Positions 25,451 to 34,545 of a stretch of 64,000 nt of DNA are shown piece after piece (the stretch's first letter is position 1; each line of letters begins with the position of its first letter). The notes under the pieces were generated by a model. The model searched no databases. It was not told where the DNA came from and saw nothing but the letters and a program-made list of their open reading frames with translations. Position numbers and translations under genes: made by a program. Source of the stretch: [Lactobacillus] rogosae. GTDB lineage: Bacteria > Bacillota > Clostridia > Lachnospirales > Lachnospiraceae. The DNA lies in assembly GCA_900112995.1 (NCBI GenBank), contig FONU01000020.1:1-64000 (forward strand), in the 5' to 3' direction.

Positions 25451-28204
25451 ATGAATTATGGTGGAAACGGCATAAGACGAAAGAAAAAGCTCCTTAATTC
25501 ATCAGCAACGAAGTTTAGGACTAAGTTTAACATTTTCTTTATCAAACTACTTCTTGTTGGTGCAATTGCAGTTGTAATAAGCGGCTCATGCCTTATATTC
25601 GGTGCTGCACAGGGCATAATTGAGAGTGCACCTGATATATCGTCAATCAATGTTTCACCCGAAGGTTACGCAACTAAGATATACGATAACAATGGTGAAG
25701 AAATACAGACGCTTGCAACAACCGGAGCTAACAGAATATACGCTTCCCTTGACCAGATTCCAGTATATCTTCAGCACGCATTTGTTGCTATTGAAGATGA
25801 AAGATTCTACAAGCATAACGGAATTGACCTTCAGGGTATTATGAGAGCTGCCATGATTACTGTATCCGATGGCGAGATGTCACAGGGTGCCAGTACAATC
25901 ACACAGCAGTTACTTAAGAATAATGTATTTAATGCTTACAATGAATCTACTATGGAGAAGATTAAAAGAAAGGTTCAGGAACAATATCTTGCTATCAAGC
26001 TAGAAACTGTTATGGACAAAGACAGCATTTTAGAGAACTATCTTAATACAATTAACCTAGGCAATGGTTATTATGGTGTACAGGCGGCTGCTAACGGATA
26101 CTTTAATAAAGATGTATCCGAGCTTACTTTAAGCGAATGTGCCGTACTTGCTTCTATTACCAAGAACCCTTCAAGACTTAACCCTTTGAAGAATCCTGAT
26201 GATAATAAGGAAAGACAGCTTGCCGTGCTTAATAATATGTTAAAGCAGGAATACATCTCTACTAATGAATACAGCGAGGCTGTTGCAGATGATGTATATG
26301 CAAGACTTGAAGGTATTGATGTATCAGCTGCTGCTTCTTCATCTAATTATTCTTATTTTGTAGATGAAGTTATCAACCAGCTTATAGATGACCTTATGCA
26401 GCAGAAGGGTTATTCTAAACAGCAGGCTACAAGTATGATATATTCTGGCGGTTTATCTGTATACACTACTCAGGATATGTCTATGCAGAACATTGCAGAT
26501 TCAATACTTAATGACCCAGACTACTATCCATCCAATACAGATTTTACTATTAATTATAATCTCACAGTAAAAGAGACAGATGGAACATTTTCATATTATT
26601 CACAGAATAATATGGAGAAATGGTTTAAAGAAAATGTTGATTCTTCTTTCAGCCTTACATTAAGAAATGAAACTACTGCTCAGGGCTATATTGACCAGTA
26701 CAGGGAAGCTATGACAGCTAATGGCGGAACTGTTACTTATGAGAAGTCCTATTTTGTTATACAGCCTCAGATTTCTTTCTCTATAATAGAACAGTCAACA
26801 GGCTATGTTAAAGTTCTTGTCGGCGGACGTGGAGATAAGGCTACTGACAGAGGCTTAAACAGAGCTACTGATGATGTAACAAGACAGCCGGGTTCTTCTA
26901 TCAAGCCGCTTGTTGCTTATGGACCAGGACTTGATACTGGTGCTATCACTCTTGCTTCTGCTATCGATGATGCACCTTACTATTATTCAGGAACAGATGC
27001 ACGACTTGTAAAGAACTACACAGAAGGACAGTATCTTGGATATATGACAGTGCGTGAAGCACTCACACGTTCACAGAACGTACCTGCTGTAAAGGTTCTT
27101 ACACAGATAACACCAAGCGTTGGTTTCAGCTACCTTGAAAAGTTCGGACTTTCAACTTTGGTATCTACCAAGAATGCAATTAACGGAAACCACGATGTTG
27201 TGCAGTCACTTGCACTTGGTGGTATGACAAAGGGTGTATGTAATATAGATATGACAGCCGCCTATGCGGCAATCGCCAACAAAGGAACATATACTAAGCC
27301 AATATATTACACTAAGGTATTAGACAGAGAAGGTAATGTAATTATTGACAACTCAATACCAGAAACACACAGAGTCTTAAAAGAGTCATCTGCATGGCTT
27401 CTTACAAGCGGTATGGAATCTGTTGTTAATTCAGGTACCGCTACAAGAGCCAAGTTATCTAACCAGCCGGTTGCTGGTAAGACTGGTACTACACAGTTTG
27501 ATACTGATATATGGTTCTGTGGATTTACACCTTACTACACTGCTTCTATATGGGTAGGTTATGATGATAACTCTAAGCGTGTTGACTCAGTCAACCATAC
27601 CGGTATATGGAAAGCTATTATGCAGGAAATCCACGAAAATCTTCCTACTGGAAGCTTCACACAGCCAGATGATATTGTACAGGTTGCTGTATGCTCTAAG
27701 TCAGGCAAGCTCCCTGTTGAAGGTTTATGTGATGCTGACCCTAGAGGAAGCTGTATAATCACTGAATATTTTGCGGCTGACAACCAGCCTACAGAAACCT
27801 GTGATACTCACGTTAAGGTTAATATATGTAATGACTCAGGTCTTGTTGCTAACGCAGGCTGTACTAATGTTTCAACTAACATTTATGTTAAGAAGTCATC
27901 AACTAACACTTTAGGTGGTGAGGATACTTCTGGTTATACAACTGCTGATGCACAATATGCGATAACTGATGAGAAGCTAAGCAGGCTTTGTACGCTTCAC
28001 TCAACAGCCGCACCTGTAACACCATCAACAACTACTAACAATAACAGTAACAATAACAGTAACAACAGCCAGTCAACAACTACAAAGCAGAACACGACCC
28101 CGCAGAACACAACAGCTACAACCACCACACAGAACGCTTCTAATTCGCAGTCAACAACTGCAAAGCAGAACACAACCGCTTCTACTACAGGAAGCAGTAA
28201 TTAA
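25451..28204 (+). CDS. Class A penicillin-binding protein (PBP1A-like)
   Basis: A 917-residue bifunctional peptidoglycan synthase. A basic cytoplasmic tail and one membrane helix (about residues 32-55) precede the glycosyltransferase domain (AIEDERFYKHNGIDLQGI, GASTITQQLLKN, ENYLNTINLGNGYYGVQAA). The transpeptidase has the active Ser in PGSSIKP (about 481), SQN, and KTGTT (about 676). The last 70 residues are a Thr/Asn/Gln-rich tail with repeated QNTT and SQSTT blocks, preceded by Cys-containing segments. GGAGG precedes the start. Monocistronic. Confidence 0.95.
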   Translation: MNYGGNGIRRKKKLLNSSATKFRTKFNIFFIKLLLVGAIAVVISGSCLIFGAAQGIIESAPDISSINVSPEGYATKIYDNNGEEIQTLATTGANRIYASLDQIPVYLQHAFVAIEDERFYKHNGIDLQGIMRAAMITVSDGEMSQGASTITQQLLKNNVFNAYNESTMEKIKRKVQEQYLAIKLETVMDKDSILENYLNTINLGNGYYGVQAAANGYFNKDVSELTLSECAVLASITKNPSRLNPLKNPDDNKERQLAVLNNMLKQEYISTNEYSEAVADDVYARLEGIDVSAAASSSNYSYFVDEVINQLIDDLMQQKGYSKQQATSMIYSGGLSVYTTQDMSMQNIADSILNDPDYYPSNTDFTINYNLTVKETDGTFSYYSQNNMEKWFKENVDSSFSLTLRNETTAQGYIDQYREAMTANGGTVTYEKSYFVIQPQISFSIIEQSTGYVKVLVGGRGDKATDRGLNRATDDVTRQPGSSIKPLVAYGPGLDTGAITLASAIDDAPYYYSGTDARLVKNYTEGQYLGYMTVREALTRSQNVPAVKVLTQITPSVGFSYLEKFGLSTLVSTKNAINGNHDVVQSLALGGMTKGVCNIDMTAAYAAIANKGTYTKPIYYTKVLDREGNVIIDNSIPETHRVLKESSAWLLTSGMESVVNSGTATRAKLSNQPVAGKTGTTQFDTDIWFCGFTPYYTASIWVGYDDNSKRVDSVNHTGIWKAIMQEIHENLPTGSFTQPDDIVQVAVCSKSGKLPVEGLCDADPRGSCIITEYFAADNQPTETCDTHVKVNICNDSGLVANAGCTNVSTNIYVKKSSTNTLGGEDTSGYTTADAQYAITDEKLSRLCTLHSTAAPVTPSTTTNNNSNNNSNNSQSTTTKQNTTPQNTTATTTTQNASNSQSTTAKQNTTASTTGSSN

Positions 28205-28310
28205 TCTGTCGGTAACAATAGCTTGTAACTGTCAGCCAGCTGATTATTTAGTTATTTAATTAGTTATTGCGTTAATTAGTTCGTTAATATTCATAACGAT
28301 ATGCAATATA

Positions 28311-28415
28311 AAAAAGCCCCTGCTTACTATATTTATAAGGTCCTTCCTAAATGCCCTATAGCTTTTATGCAAGTGCTATAAGCAAACCCTATAAATTAAT
28401 AAGCAGGGGCTTTTT
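28311..28415. terminator. Compound terminator between PBP and spoVAE
   Basis: A 16-bp perfect outer stem (AAAAAGCCCCTGCTTA with TAAGCAGGGGCTTTTT) encloses 73 bases holding another hairpin (TATAGC/GCTATA). Both flanks end in A/T runs, so it can terminate both converging genes. Confidence 0.85.
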
Positions 28416-28432
28416 ATATATCGCTGTAAATT

Positions 28433-28792
28433 TTATTTCTTTTTCATCTTAGGCTCGAATATCCACGAGGCAATATAGCCGAATACAAGTGCCGCTGACA
28501 CTCCCACCGCACAGGCTGTAAAGCCACCTTTGAACAATCCCAAGAAGCCCGAGTTATCAACAGCCATTTTCATTCCCTTCCATAGCACATTTCCAAAGCC
28601 TGTCAATGGAACGCTCGCTCCCGCTCCTGCGAACTGCACAAGTGGTTCATATAATCCTACCGCACCAAGAACCGCACCTGTGGTTACAAGTATAACCATT
28701 ATTCTTCCTGGCATAAGCCTGGTCTTTTCCATTAAAATCTGTGTCAGGACGCATATAATTCCGCCTACAACAAATGCTTTCAAATAATCCAT
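28433..28792 (-). CDS. spoVAE: Stage V sporulation protein AE
   Basis: A 119-residue membrane protein of the SpoVAC/SpoVAE family, part of the channel that moves Ca-dipicolinate into the forespore and out at germination. Three or four hydrophobic helices and the family core QFAGAGASVPLTGFGN, plus KGGFTACAVGVSAALVFGY, are visible. The start at 28792 gives the usual length; the longer frame adds 13 residues with poorer ribosome-binding context. It is the last gene of the spoVA operon. Confidence 0.92.
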   Translation of the reverse strand: MDYLKAFVVGGIICVLTQILMEKTRLMPGRIMVILVTTGAVLGAVGLYEPLVQFAGAGASVPLTGFGNVLWKGMKMAVDNSGFLGLFKGGFTACAVGVSAALVFGYIASWIFEPKMKKK

Positions 28793-28882
28793 TTTAACGC
28801 CCAGCTCCTTTCTTTTACTGACATATAACAATCCTGTTATGAACTTTCAACTTATATCTGCCGCAATGCTGTGTTATGCACC

Positions 28883-29938
28883 TTATACAGCCTCAAGCAC
28901 AACGCCGTGTGCTATTCCGGGTATTGACTTACCTTCATTAAAGCTTACCTGCGATAACAATGCCCCTGTTGGAACAAATAATACCCTTTTTAATTCACGT
29001 TTTCTTAACTTGTCCAATACAAGAGTATCAAGAACTATCGCACTGCACCCACAACCACTTCCACCTGACTGGGTATCCTGCTCATTTTTATCAAATACTT
29101 CTATTCCGCAGTCCGTGTATATATCACTTATGTCTATTCCTTTCTCTTTAAGAAGTGTAAGAAGTATCTCTTTACCTGTATACCCCAAGTCACCGGTTAT
29201 AATCATATCGTAATACCCTTTAGTCACTTCAAAATCCTTATAGTTGGCTTCTATTAGGTCTGCCGCCGCAGGTGCCATACAGGCTCCCATATTCATAGAG
29301 TCCTTAACGCCGTAATCTACTATCTTTCCTGTAGTTATGCCCGATATAATTACATTTGCATATCCATTATCCACAATCTGGCACACATCTCCATCACATT
29401 TTGTTATCACTGGGGAATTAGATACAAGATACGCTCCTGCACCTGTAACCGTCCACGTTGAACTCATTGGCCTCTGGTTACCATATAATAATGGAAATCT
29501 GAACTGCTTCTCAGCACTTGCAAAATGGCTTGAAGCTATCGCCGCCACATTATCCGCGAAACCAGCATTAACACACATAGCCGCAAGCGATAATGACTCG
29601 CCCATAGTTGAACACGCACCATAAAGTCCAAAAAGCGGCACATCATACGTCTTTAAGCCAAAAGATGTCGCTATAAGCTGACCTAATAAGTCACCTGCAT
29701 ATATATATCTTATGTCCTCTGGCATCATTCCTGTCTTTTCTAACAGCTTCTCAAATGCAAGGCTCTGTATCCTGCTCTCTGCCTCCTCCCAGCTTTCACC
29801 ACCGAATAAATCATCTTGCGAAACGACATCAAAGCAGCAGCCCAGCGGTCCTTTCTTTTCCTTAGTTCCCGCCACTGTAGCTCCTGCTTTGATGTATACA
29901 TTATTATCAAATTTAATACTCTGTTTACCTGCAATCAT
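28883..29938 (-). CDS. spoVAD: Stage V sporulation protein AD (DPA-binding)
   Basis: A 351-residue protein with a thiolase-like fold that binds dipicolinic acid for the SpoVA channel at the spore inner membrane. Typical segments are IKAGATVAGTKEKKGPLG, PLFGLYGACSTMGESLSLAA, MSSTWTVTGAGAYLV, DMIITGDLGYTGKEIL and GIEVFDKNEQDTQSGGSGCGCSA. GAGGT precedes the start. A 177-bp gap and a methyltransferase gene separate it from spoVAC, which in Bacillus lies directly upstream. Confidence 0.95.
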   Translation of the reverse strand: MIAGKQSIKFDNNVYIKAGATVAGTKEKKGPLGCCFDVVSQDDLFGGESWEEAESRIQSLAFEKLLEKTGMMPEDIRYIYAGDLLGQLIATSFGLKTYDVPLFGLYGACSTMGESLSLAAMCVNAGFADNVAAIASSHFASAEKQFRFPLLYGNQRPMSSTWTVTGAGAYLVSNSPVITKCDGDVCQIVDNGYANVIISGITTGKIVDYGVKDSMNMGACMAPAAADLIEANYKDFEVTKGYYDMIITGDLGYTGKEILLTLLKEKGIDISDIYTDCGIEVFDKNEQDTQSGGSGCGCSAIVLDTLVLDKLRKRELKRVLFVPTGALLSQVSFNEGKSIPGIAHGVVLEAV

Positions 29939-30115
29939 ACGCTACCTCTTAATATTTATTCATAATCAATCATCAATAGGTAGTATCTGCTTTATCAGGT
30001 AATTTATTCATTACTGTATTATTTCCCCAGCATTATCCGTTAATTATTCTATATTAATATTATCATATGAGTGTCAAAAGTAAATTCTGCCACTCACTGA
30101 TGTATCCAGTTAAAA

Positions 30116-30916
30116 TTACTTAACTCTTAATATATCAAGTGTATGCGCTGCCGCTCCGATTAAATCCTGTCTTTCGCATGTTGCAAGATGATACTTCACG
30201 AATTCTGCGAATTCTTCTTCTGTAAGCTTATTAAGATATGGTCTTATATAGTTAGCCGGTCCATCTGGTGATAATATTTTAATTCTCTCAAGCCCTGCCG
30301 CCTCATTAAGACTGTTAATATCTTCTATTCTCATATAATCATAGAGGTTCTCCTCACTTGATACAGTGTGATAATCCCCTGTCAGTCTGTTCCCATTAAG
30401 ACATTCCTTAATATGTCCTTCCTTAAACGCATATGTAATAACACTATATTCATTCATAAGATATGCCACAAGTATAATTCCACCCGGCTTGACAACTCTC
30501 TTTGCTTCATTAAGTGCCTTAAGCTTATCCTCAAATGTAAACAAATGGTACATAGGTCCAAAAAGCAGTGCCATATCAAATGTATTATCTTCAAAACGCT
30601 TAAGCTTAAGTGCATTGCCCTGATATGCCTTGACATTTGAATTCTTAGCCTTTAGAAGTCCAAGATTATGTTTTACTAGTTCCACCGCAGTGACATCGTA
30701 CCCTTCCTCAGATAATGGAACGCTGTATCTTCCTGTTCCTGCACCTATATCAAGTATCTTTATATCACTGGCAATATCCATAGCCGCCTTAATATCATCA
30801 AGGCAGTTATGGATATATTTCATAGATGTTATAAATTCAACCCTTCCGTGACGTGAATCCAGACGTTTCTCCTCATTGAATTTATTATAATGCTGTTCTA
30901 ATTCGGTCATTGCCAT
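30116..30916 (-). CDS. Class I SAM-dependent methyltransferase inside the spoVA operon
   Basis: A 266-residue protein. The Rossmann-type methyltransferase motif I is ILDIGAGTGRYS (about residue 55), motif II-like VTAVELV, DMALLFGPMYHLF (motif IV) and AKRVVKPGGIILVAYL (motif V/VI). The substrate is unknown. GGAGG lies 10 bp before the ATG. It sits between spoVAC and spoVAD, 25 bp downstream of spoVAC, so it is likely co-transcribed during sporulation. This position could be chance insertion or reflect a spore-specific role. Confidence 0.88.
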   Translation of the reverse strand: MAMTELEQHYNKFNEEKRLDSRHGRVEFITSMKYIHNCLDDIKAAMDIASDIKILDIGAGTGRYSVPLSEEGYDVTAVELVKHNLGLLKAKNSNVKAYQGNALKLKRFEDNTFDMALLFGPMYHLFTFEDKLKALNEAKRVVKPGGIILVAYLMNEYSVITYAFKEGHIKECLNGNRLTGDYHTVSSEENLYDYMRIEDINSLNEAAGLERIKILSPDGPANYIRPYLNKLTEEEFAEFVKYHLATCERQDLIGAAAHTLDILRVK

Positions 30917-30941
30917 TTCCTTAGTACCTCCAAATAGTTAA

Positions 30942-31397
30942 TCACATAAGACTTATTATCCAGTATATCAGACCTATAATCCAGCTGAAAAATATTCCAT
31001 ACAATATAACCGGTCCTGCTATCGTAAATATTTTACAGCCAATACCAAATACCTGTCCCTCTTTCTTATATTCAATCGCAGGAGAAGCTATACTATTCGC
31101 AAATCCTGTAATCGGAACAAGTGCACCAGCTCCTCCAAAAGACGTGATAAGCGGATATATTCCAAAGCCTGTAAATATAACACTTAAAGCAACAAGTATA
31201 AGCGTTGTATAACTTGCTGCATCATCTGCTGTCATTCCTGTCATCTTCATAAAATTCATAATAAGCTGGCCTATTGTACATATAATTCCACCTGTTATAA
31301 ATGCCTTAAAGCAGTTGTATACACACCCCGCCTTTTTCGTGACATTTTCAACATACTGGTTATAGCTTTTATTTCTTTTTTCAACATCCTGAACCAT
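30942..31397 (-). CDS. spoVAC: Stage V sporulation protein AC
   Basis: A 151-residue membrane protein of the SpoVAC/AE family; SpoVAC is the mechanosensitive dipicolinate channel subunit in Bacillus. It has a hydrophilic N-terminus (QYVENVTKKAGCVYNCFKAFITGG) and four hydrophobic helices including TSFGGAGALVPITGFANSI, the family signature shared with SpoVAE. The start at 31397 has GAGGATTATT directly upstream; the ATG at 31409 overlaps this site. Confidence 0.93.
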   Translation of the reverse strand: MVQDVEKRNKSYNQYVENVTKKAGCVYNCFKAFITGGIICTIGQLIMNFMKMTGMTADDAASYTTLILVALSVIFTGFGIYPLITSFGGAGALVPITGFANSIASPAIEYKKEGQVFGIGCKIFTIAGPVILYGIFFSWIIGLIYWIISLM

Positions 31398-31532
31398 AAT
31401 AATCCTCATTCCTACATATGCTTTATTAGTGACATATGTTGATATTAATAATCATATATTCCGCCTGTCTTATTGCATTATATTACTATTAACATATGTT
31501 TCTATTAGCATTACCATAAACTTAAGAATTAT

Positions 31533-33392
31533 TCATAAATAATAATACATATCATATATGTTAAGGCATGTTATTCCCTCGCCCACATTAGGGTGCTTCT
31601 TTGTGTACAACTGGTCTGCAACAAATATCATCATAAGTGCCACACATAATGGTATAATAATCTGAAGCTTTATCTTTCTGAAATAATTATCAAGCAATGG
31701 TGCTACAAAATACACTATAGCCATTCCACCAATACCAAAGGCTAACAGGCCTTCCGCACATATACGCCCGTGAATATTAAGGAAAAATCCTGTGTAATCC
31801 CACCACTTCTGTCCGTTATGTGTAAGTTCCAGCACAAGTCCTGTAAAATACTCAACAACTCCACACAGAATAATCGCCAGCACGAACTCAAGAGCCGGCT
31901 TTTCCCTGAACTTTTTAAGAAGCAGAAGTATCAAAAGACCGCCAACTCCGTATATTGGAAGCCAGGGACCGTGGAGCACGCCTCTGTTAGCAAATGAATG
32001 ATACAGCATTAAGTGTGATGAAACTTCCCAGAACCACCCTATAAATGACATTACAAAGAATATAAGTATAAGCGATGGAATTGAGTAATTACGCATATAT
32101 ACCGTACTTTCAAAATTAGCTCTATGCTCCTTTAATGTAAACAGCCTTGAAGGATACATATTACCAAGTATCTCCTGTTTACATCTGTCAGCTTTTATCT
32201 GTTCCGCCTTGGCATCCTCGAACTTCTTTTCCTCACTCGTATTAAAAAGAATTACGCCGAACCAGTCAGCAAGAAACTTTCTTAATCTCCTGAAATACCT
32301 GATGTCAGATTTCATAATATCATCATCAAATCTTTCCTCTGGAGAGTCCTCATTCATATATGGATATATGTCTGCGTAAGCTGCCTGCAATTCTTCTTTT
32401 CCTGCCCGCTCATACAGATATACATCGCTTAGCATTTCCATGCCTTCTATATTATTCTTAATAGCATTTTCTCTTATAAGAACATACAATTCTGTAAAAA
32501 ATGCTGTCTTATATGGATTGGAATATAATACCCCCACAAGACCCATAGATATAAAGCTTAATATATTCCAGCCAATAAATGATAACTGGTAGCAGAAACA
32601 TTTCCACTTATAGCCGTTCATCATTCTTCTTGATAAGGTTATTGCATCATTAGCCTTTATGTCTGGATTTTCGGCTATTATATATGGCACAAGCATATAT
32701 GACAGCGGCTTAATAAAAGCCCCTGCTATTGTAAGCGACCATAATATGGTATACAAGTCTTTAACTAACATTGTAAAGGCTACACGCATCCACCTTTTTA
32801 CTCTCATAAGAAACATAAATTTGCCGACCCCTACACTTTTATATGTCCGGCTTTCAAGAAATATTCTTCTTGATATAACAACATAAGACATTTTCACGAC
32901 ATATCTTATTCCAAAATAAAATATAAGTGCCAGACATAAAAGCAGGATAACAACAAGATGTCTTGAACCCGTAATTCCGTATACAACATCAACTATAGTA
33001 AATACAACCGCACCTGATGATACGTTATTAACAACTGATGATAATATTCCCGAAGTTCTCCCCAGTATGTCCCCTGCATTATCCTTTGCTTTGTCGATAA
33101 GTGTCTGCGACTGCTCTTTGCCCTGTTCCTCATTGTTCATAATAACTGATACAATTGCATCAAGCATTGCACTTTTCGTCCTGTTATCAATATCTGATGT
33201 AACAAGCGTAACGCCCTGTGATTCGTTCGTATCTGTATTATTAATGTCTGTCATCTGCATTTTAAAGAAACTGAAAGTTTCCGTAAATTCACTTCCAACA
33301 AACGCTGCTATAAGACACACAACAACCAATATCCAGAAATGCTTTTTTAATGTTCTCTTAGCTGCTTTTGCAAGCTCTTTTCTCGTAATCAT
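31533..33392 (-). CDS. DUF975-like / CmpB-like (PF06541) fused membrane protein
   Basis: A 619-residue polytopic membrane protein lying between spoVAB and spoVAC. The N-terminal half (helix from about residue 17, then four or more helices; ITLSRRMMNGYKWKCFCYQLSFIGW) resembles DUF975 proteins. A charged linker of about 120 residues follows. The C-terminal half (FVMSFIGWFWEVSSHLM, NRGVLHGPWLPIYGVGGLL, VVEYFTGLVLEL, WWDYTGFFLNIHGRICAEGLL) matches the putative ABC-permease family PF06541 (CmpB). AGGAAG precedes ATG 33392. Function is unknown; the position suggests a forespore membrane role, which is inference only. Confidence 0.75.
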   Translation of the reverse strand: MITRKELAKAAKRTLKKHFWILVVVCLIAAFVGSEFTETFSFFKMQMTDINNTDTNESQGVTLVTSDIDNRTKSAMLDAIVSVIMNNEEQGKEQSQTLIDKAKDNAGDILGRTSGILSSVVNNVSSGAVVFTIVDVVYGITGSRHLVVILLLCLALIFYFGIRYVVKMSYVVISRRIFLESRTYKSVGVGKFMFLMRVKRWMRVAFTMLVKDLYTILWSLTIAGAFIKPLSYMLVPYIIAENPDIKANDAITLSRRMMNGYKWKCFCYQLSFIGWNILSFISMGLVGVLYSNPYKTAFFTELYVLIRENAIKNNIEGMEMLSDVYLYERAGKEELQAAYADIYPYMNEDSPEERFDDDIMKSDIRYFRRLRKFLADWFGVILFNTSEEKKFEDAKAEQIKADRCKQEILGNMYPSRLFTLKEHRANFESTVYMRNYSIPSLILIFFVMSFIGWFWEVSSHLMLYHSFANRGVLHGPWLPIYGVGGLLILLLLKKFREKPALEFVLAIILCGVVEYFTGLVLELTHNGQKWWDYTGFFLNIHGRICAEGLLAFGIGGMAIVYFVAPLLDNYFRKIKLQIIIPLCVALMMIFVADQLYTKKHPNVGEGITCLNIYDMYYYL

Positions 33393-33418
33393 ATTTTTTC
33401 TTCCTGTCTGTTTAGTAT

Positions 33419-33832
33419 TTAAGGTACTAAATAGTATACCAAATGTCCCACCATCTTTCCAATAGCAATAAACAAAACTACAAAGCCAAGACATTTTTTA
33501 AGCTTTACCCTGTGTGCTAATATAGGAAGTGCTTTGACTGTTTCTGCAAGGCATATTAAAAATGTACCTATAAATATTCCAGATACCGCACCATACAATA
33601 TAACACCTGCCACGCCAAGCTTAATCGGCAGTTCAAATATATACCATATATTCCCAATACCTGCACCAAATATAATCATTTCCTCATAAAGCATTATTGA
33701 TTCTGTTGTGTTGGTCACATCTGCGTATCTGTTAATAAGACCTATGCTTGATATTAGGGCGAACAGTCCTGTAGCCGTAACACCTCCGGCACTTAACCCG
33801 ATAAGTATGATAAATAATATTTTAATCAGCAT
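33419..33832 (-). CDS. spoVAB: Stage V sporulation protein AB
   Basis: A 137-residue membrane protein with about four hydrophobic helices (ILFIILIGLSAGGVTATGLFALI; IGNIWYIFELPI; VILYGAVSGIFIGTFLICLAETVKALPILAHR). The last segment is typical of SpoVAB. The start at ATG 33832 follows GGGGGC and overlaps the spoVAA stop by 7 bp. The family is weakly conserved, so the call leans on gene order (sigF-spoVAA-spoVAB) as much as on sequence. Confidence 0.82.
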   Translation of the reverse strand: MLIKILFIILIGLSAGGVTATGLFALISSIGLINRYADVTNTTESIMLYEEMIIFGAGIGNIWYIFELPIKLGVAGVILYGAVSGIFIGTFLICLAETVKALPILAHRVKLKKCLGFVVLFIAIGKMVGHLVYYLVP

Positions 33833-34467
33833 TTTGTTGCCCCCGGATAATTGTTTCTTACGCATCTTGGCATACACTCTACAGAGTCAATCATAGCCTG
33901 ATTTTCATCTTTGACATACTGGTTCATAGACACCTCTATAGGGGTTGGTGCTTTACTCATCTTCTTTCCAGCAAAATGGTCATAAAATACTGCTATCCCG
34001 GCAAACAACCCTATTGCATAAGCTATCTCACACACATTGTATTCCATAAGCCAGTCCACACCTGACATCCGGTATACTTTTTCAAATATCTCTATTGTGC
34101 TGACATCATTATTATACGCCATTATCGCATAAGCACTTCCTATAAATATTATTATGCACACGATAATCTTAAGAATAACAGATAACCACACCGGCTGCTG
34201 GTTCTTTCTGTAATCGATTATAAAATCACTCTCGCCTATATTATTAACGTCAAGTGTATCATCAAGCTGCTGTATCGCTGATATAACCTGCATTGAGCTT
34301 ATACATATCCTGTCCTTTTTAGTCCTGTAAAATGTTGCCAGCTTTATGCTTTTTATCTTAGGAAGCAGCTTTTTTTCAGCATACACTTCTGCCACATCAG
34401 ACAGATACACATCCTGCTTGTCTGTTTTAGTAAGCTGTCTTATCTTTAAATATACTGTTTTTGACAT
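33826..34467 (-). CDS. spoVAA: Stage V sporulation protein AA
   Basis: A 213-residue protein. The N-terminus (VYLKIRQLTKTDKQDVYLSDVAEVYAE, residues 3-30) and the two helices around residues 97-115 and 145-165 match the SpoVAA layout: a soluble domain followed by membrane segments. GGAGG lies 5 bp before ATG 34467. It follows sigF after 72 bp, which hold a candidate forespore promoter and a 15-base hairpin (34484-34498) just before the ribosome binding site. Confidence 0.82.
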   Translation of the reverse strand: MSKTVYLKIRQLTKTDKQDVYLSDVAEVYAEKKLLPKIKSIKLATFYRTKKDRICISSMQVISAIQQLDDTLDVNNIGESDFIIDYRKNQQPVWLSVILKIIVCIIIFIGSAYAIMAYNNDVSTIEIFEKVYRMSGVDWLMEYNVCEIAYAIGLFAGIAVFYDHFAGKKMSKAPTPIEVSMNQYVKDENQAMIDSVECMPRCVRNNYPGATKC

Positions 34468-34517
34468 AGTAACCTCCATTTCACAGCATTTTATGCTGAT
34501 TAAATAATGCTGTTAGA

Positions 34518-34545
34518 AGTATTGCCAATATTGCCCATATTATTC
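34518..34545 (-). promoter_or_regulatory. Candidate sigma-F/sigma-G promoter of the spoVA genes
   Basis: On the minus strand GAATA (34545-34541) and GGCAATACT (34526-34518) are 14 bp apart. They match the forespore-type pattern (GnATA, then GGnnAnAnT). The site overlaps the sigF stop and lies about 50 bp before spoVAA. spoVA genes are forespore-expressed in Bacillus, which is why I looked here. The spacer is one base shorter than the usual 15. Confidence 0.4.

Noticed and set aside
28839-29213. 124-codon plus-strand frame opposite spoVAD
   Set aside because: Antisense of a conserved sporulation gene; no ribosome binding site and no family similarity.
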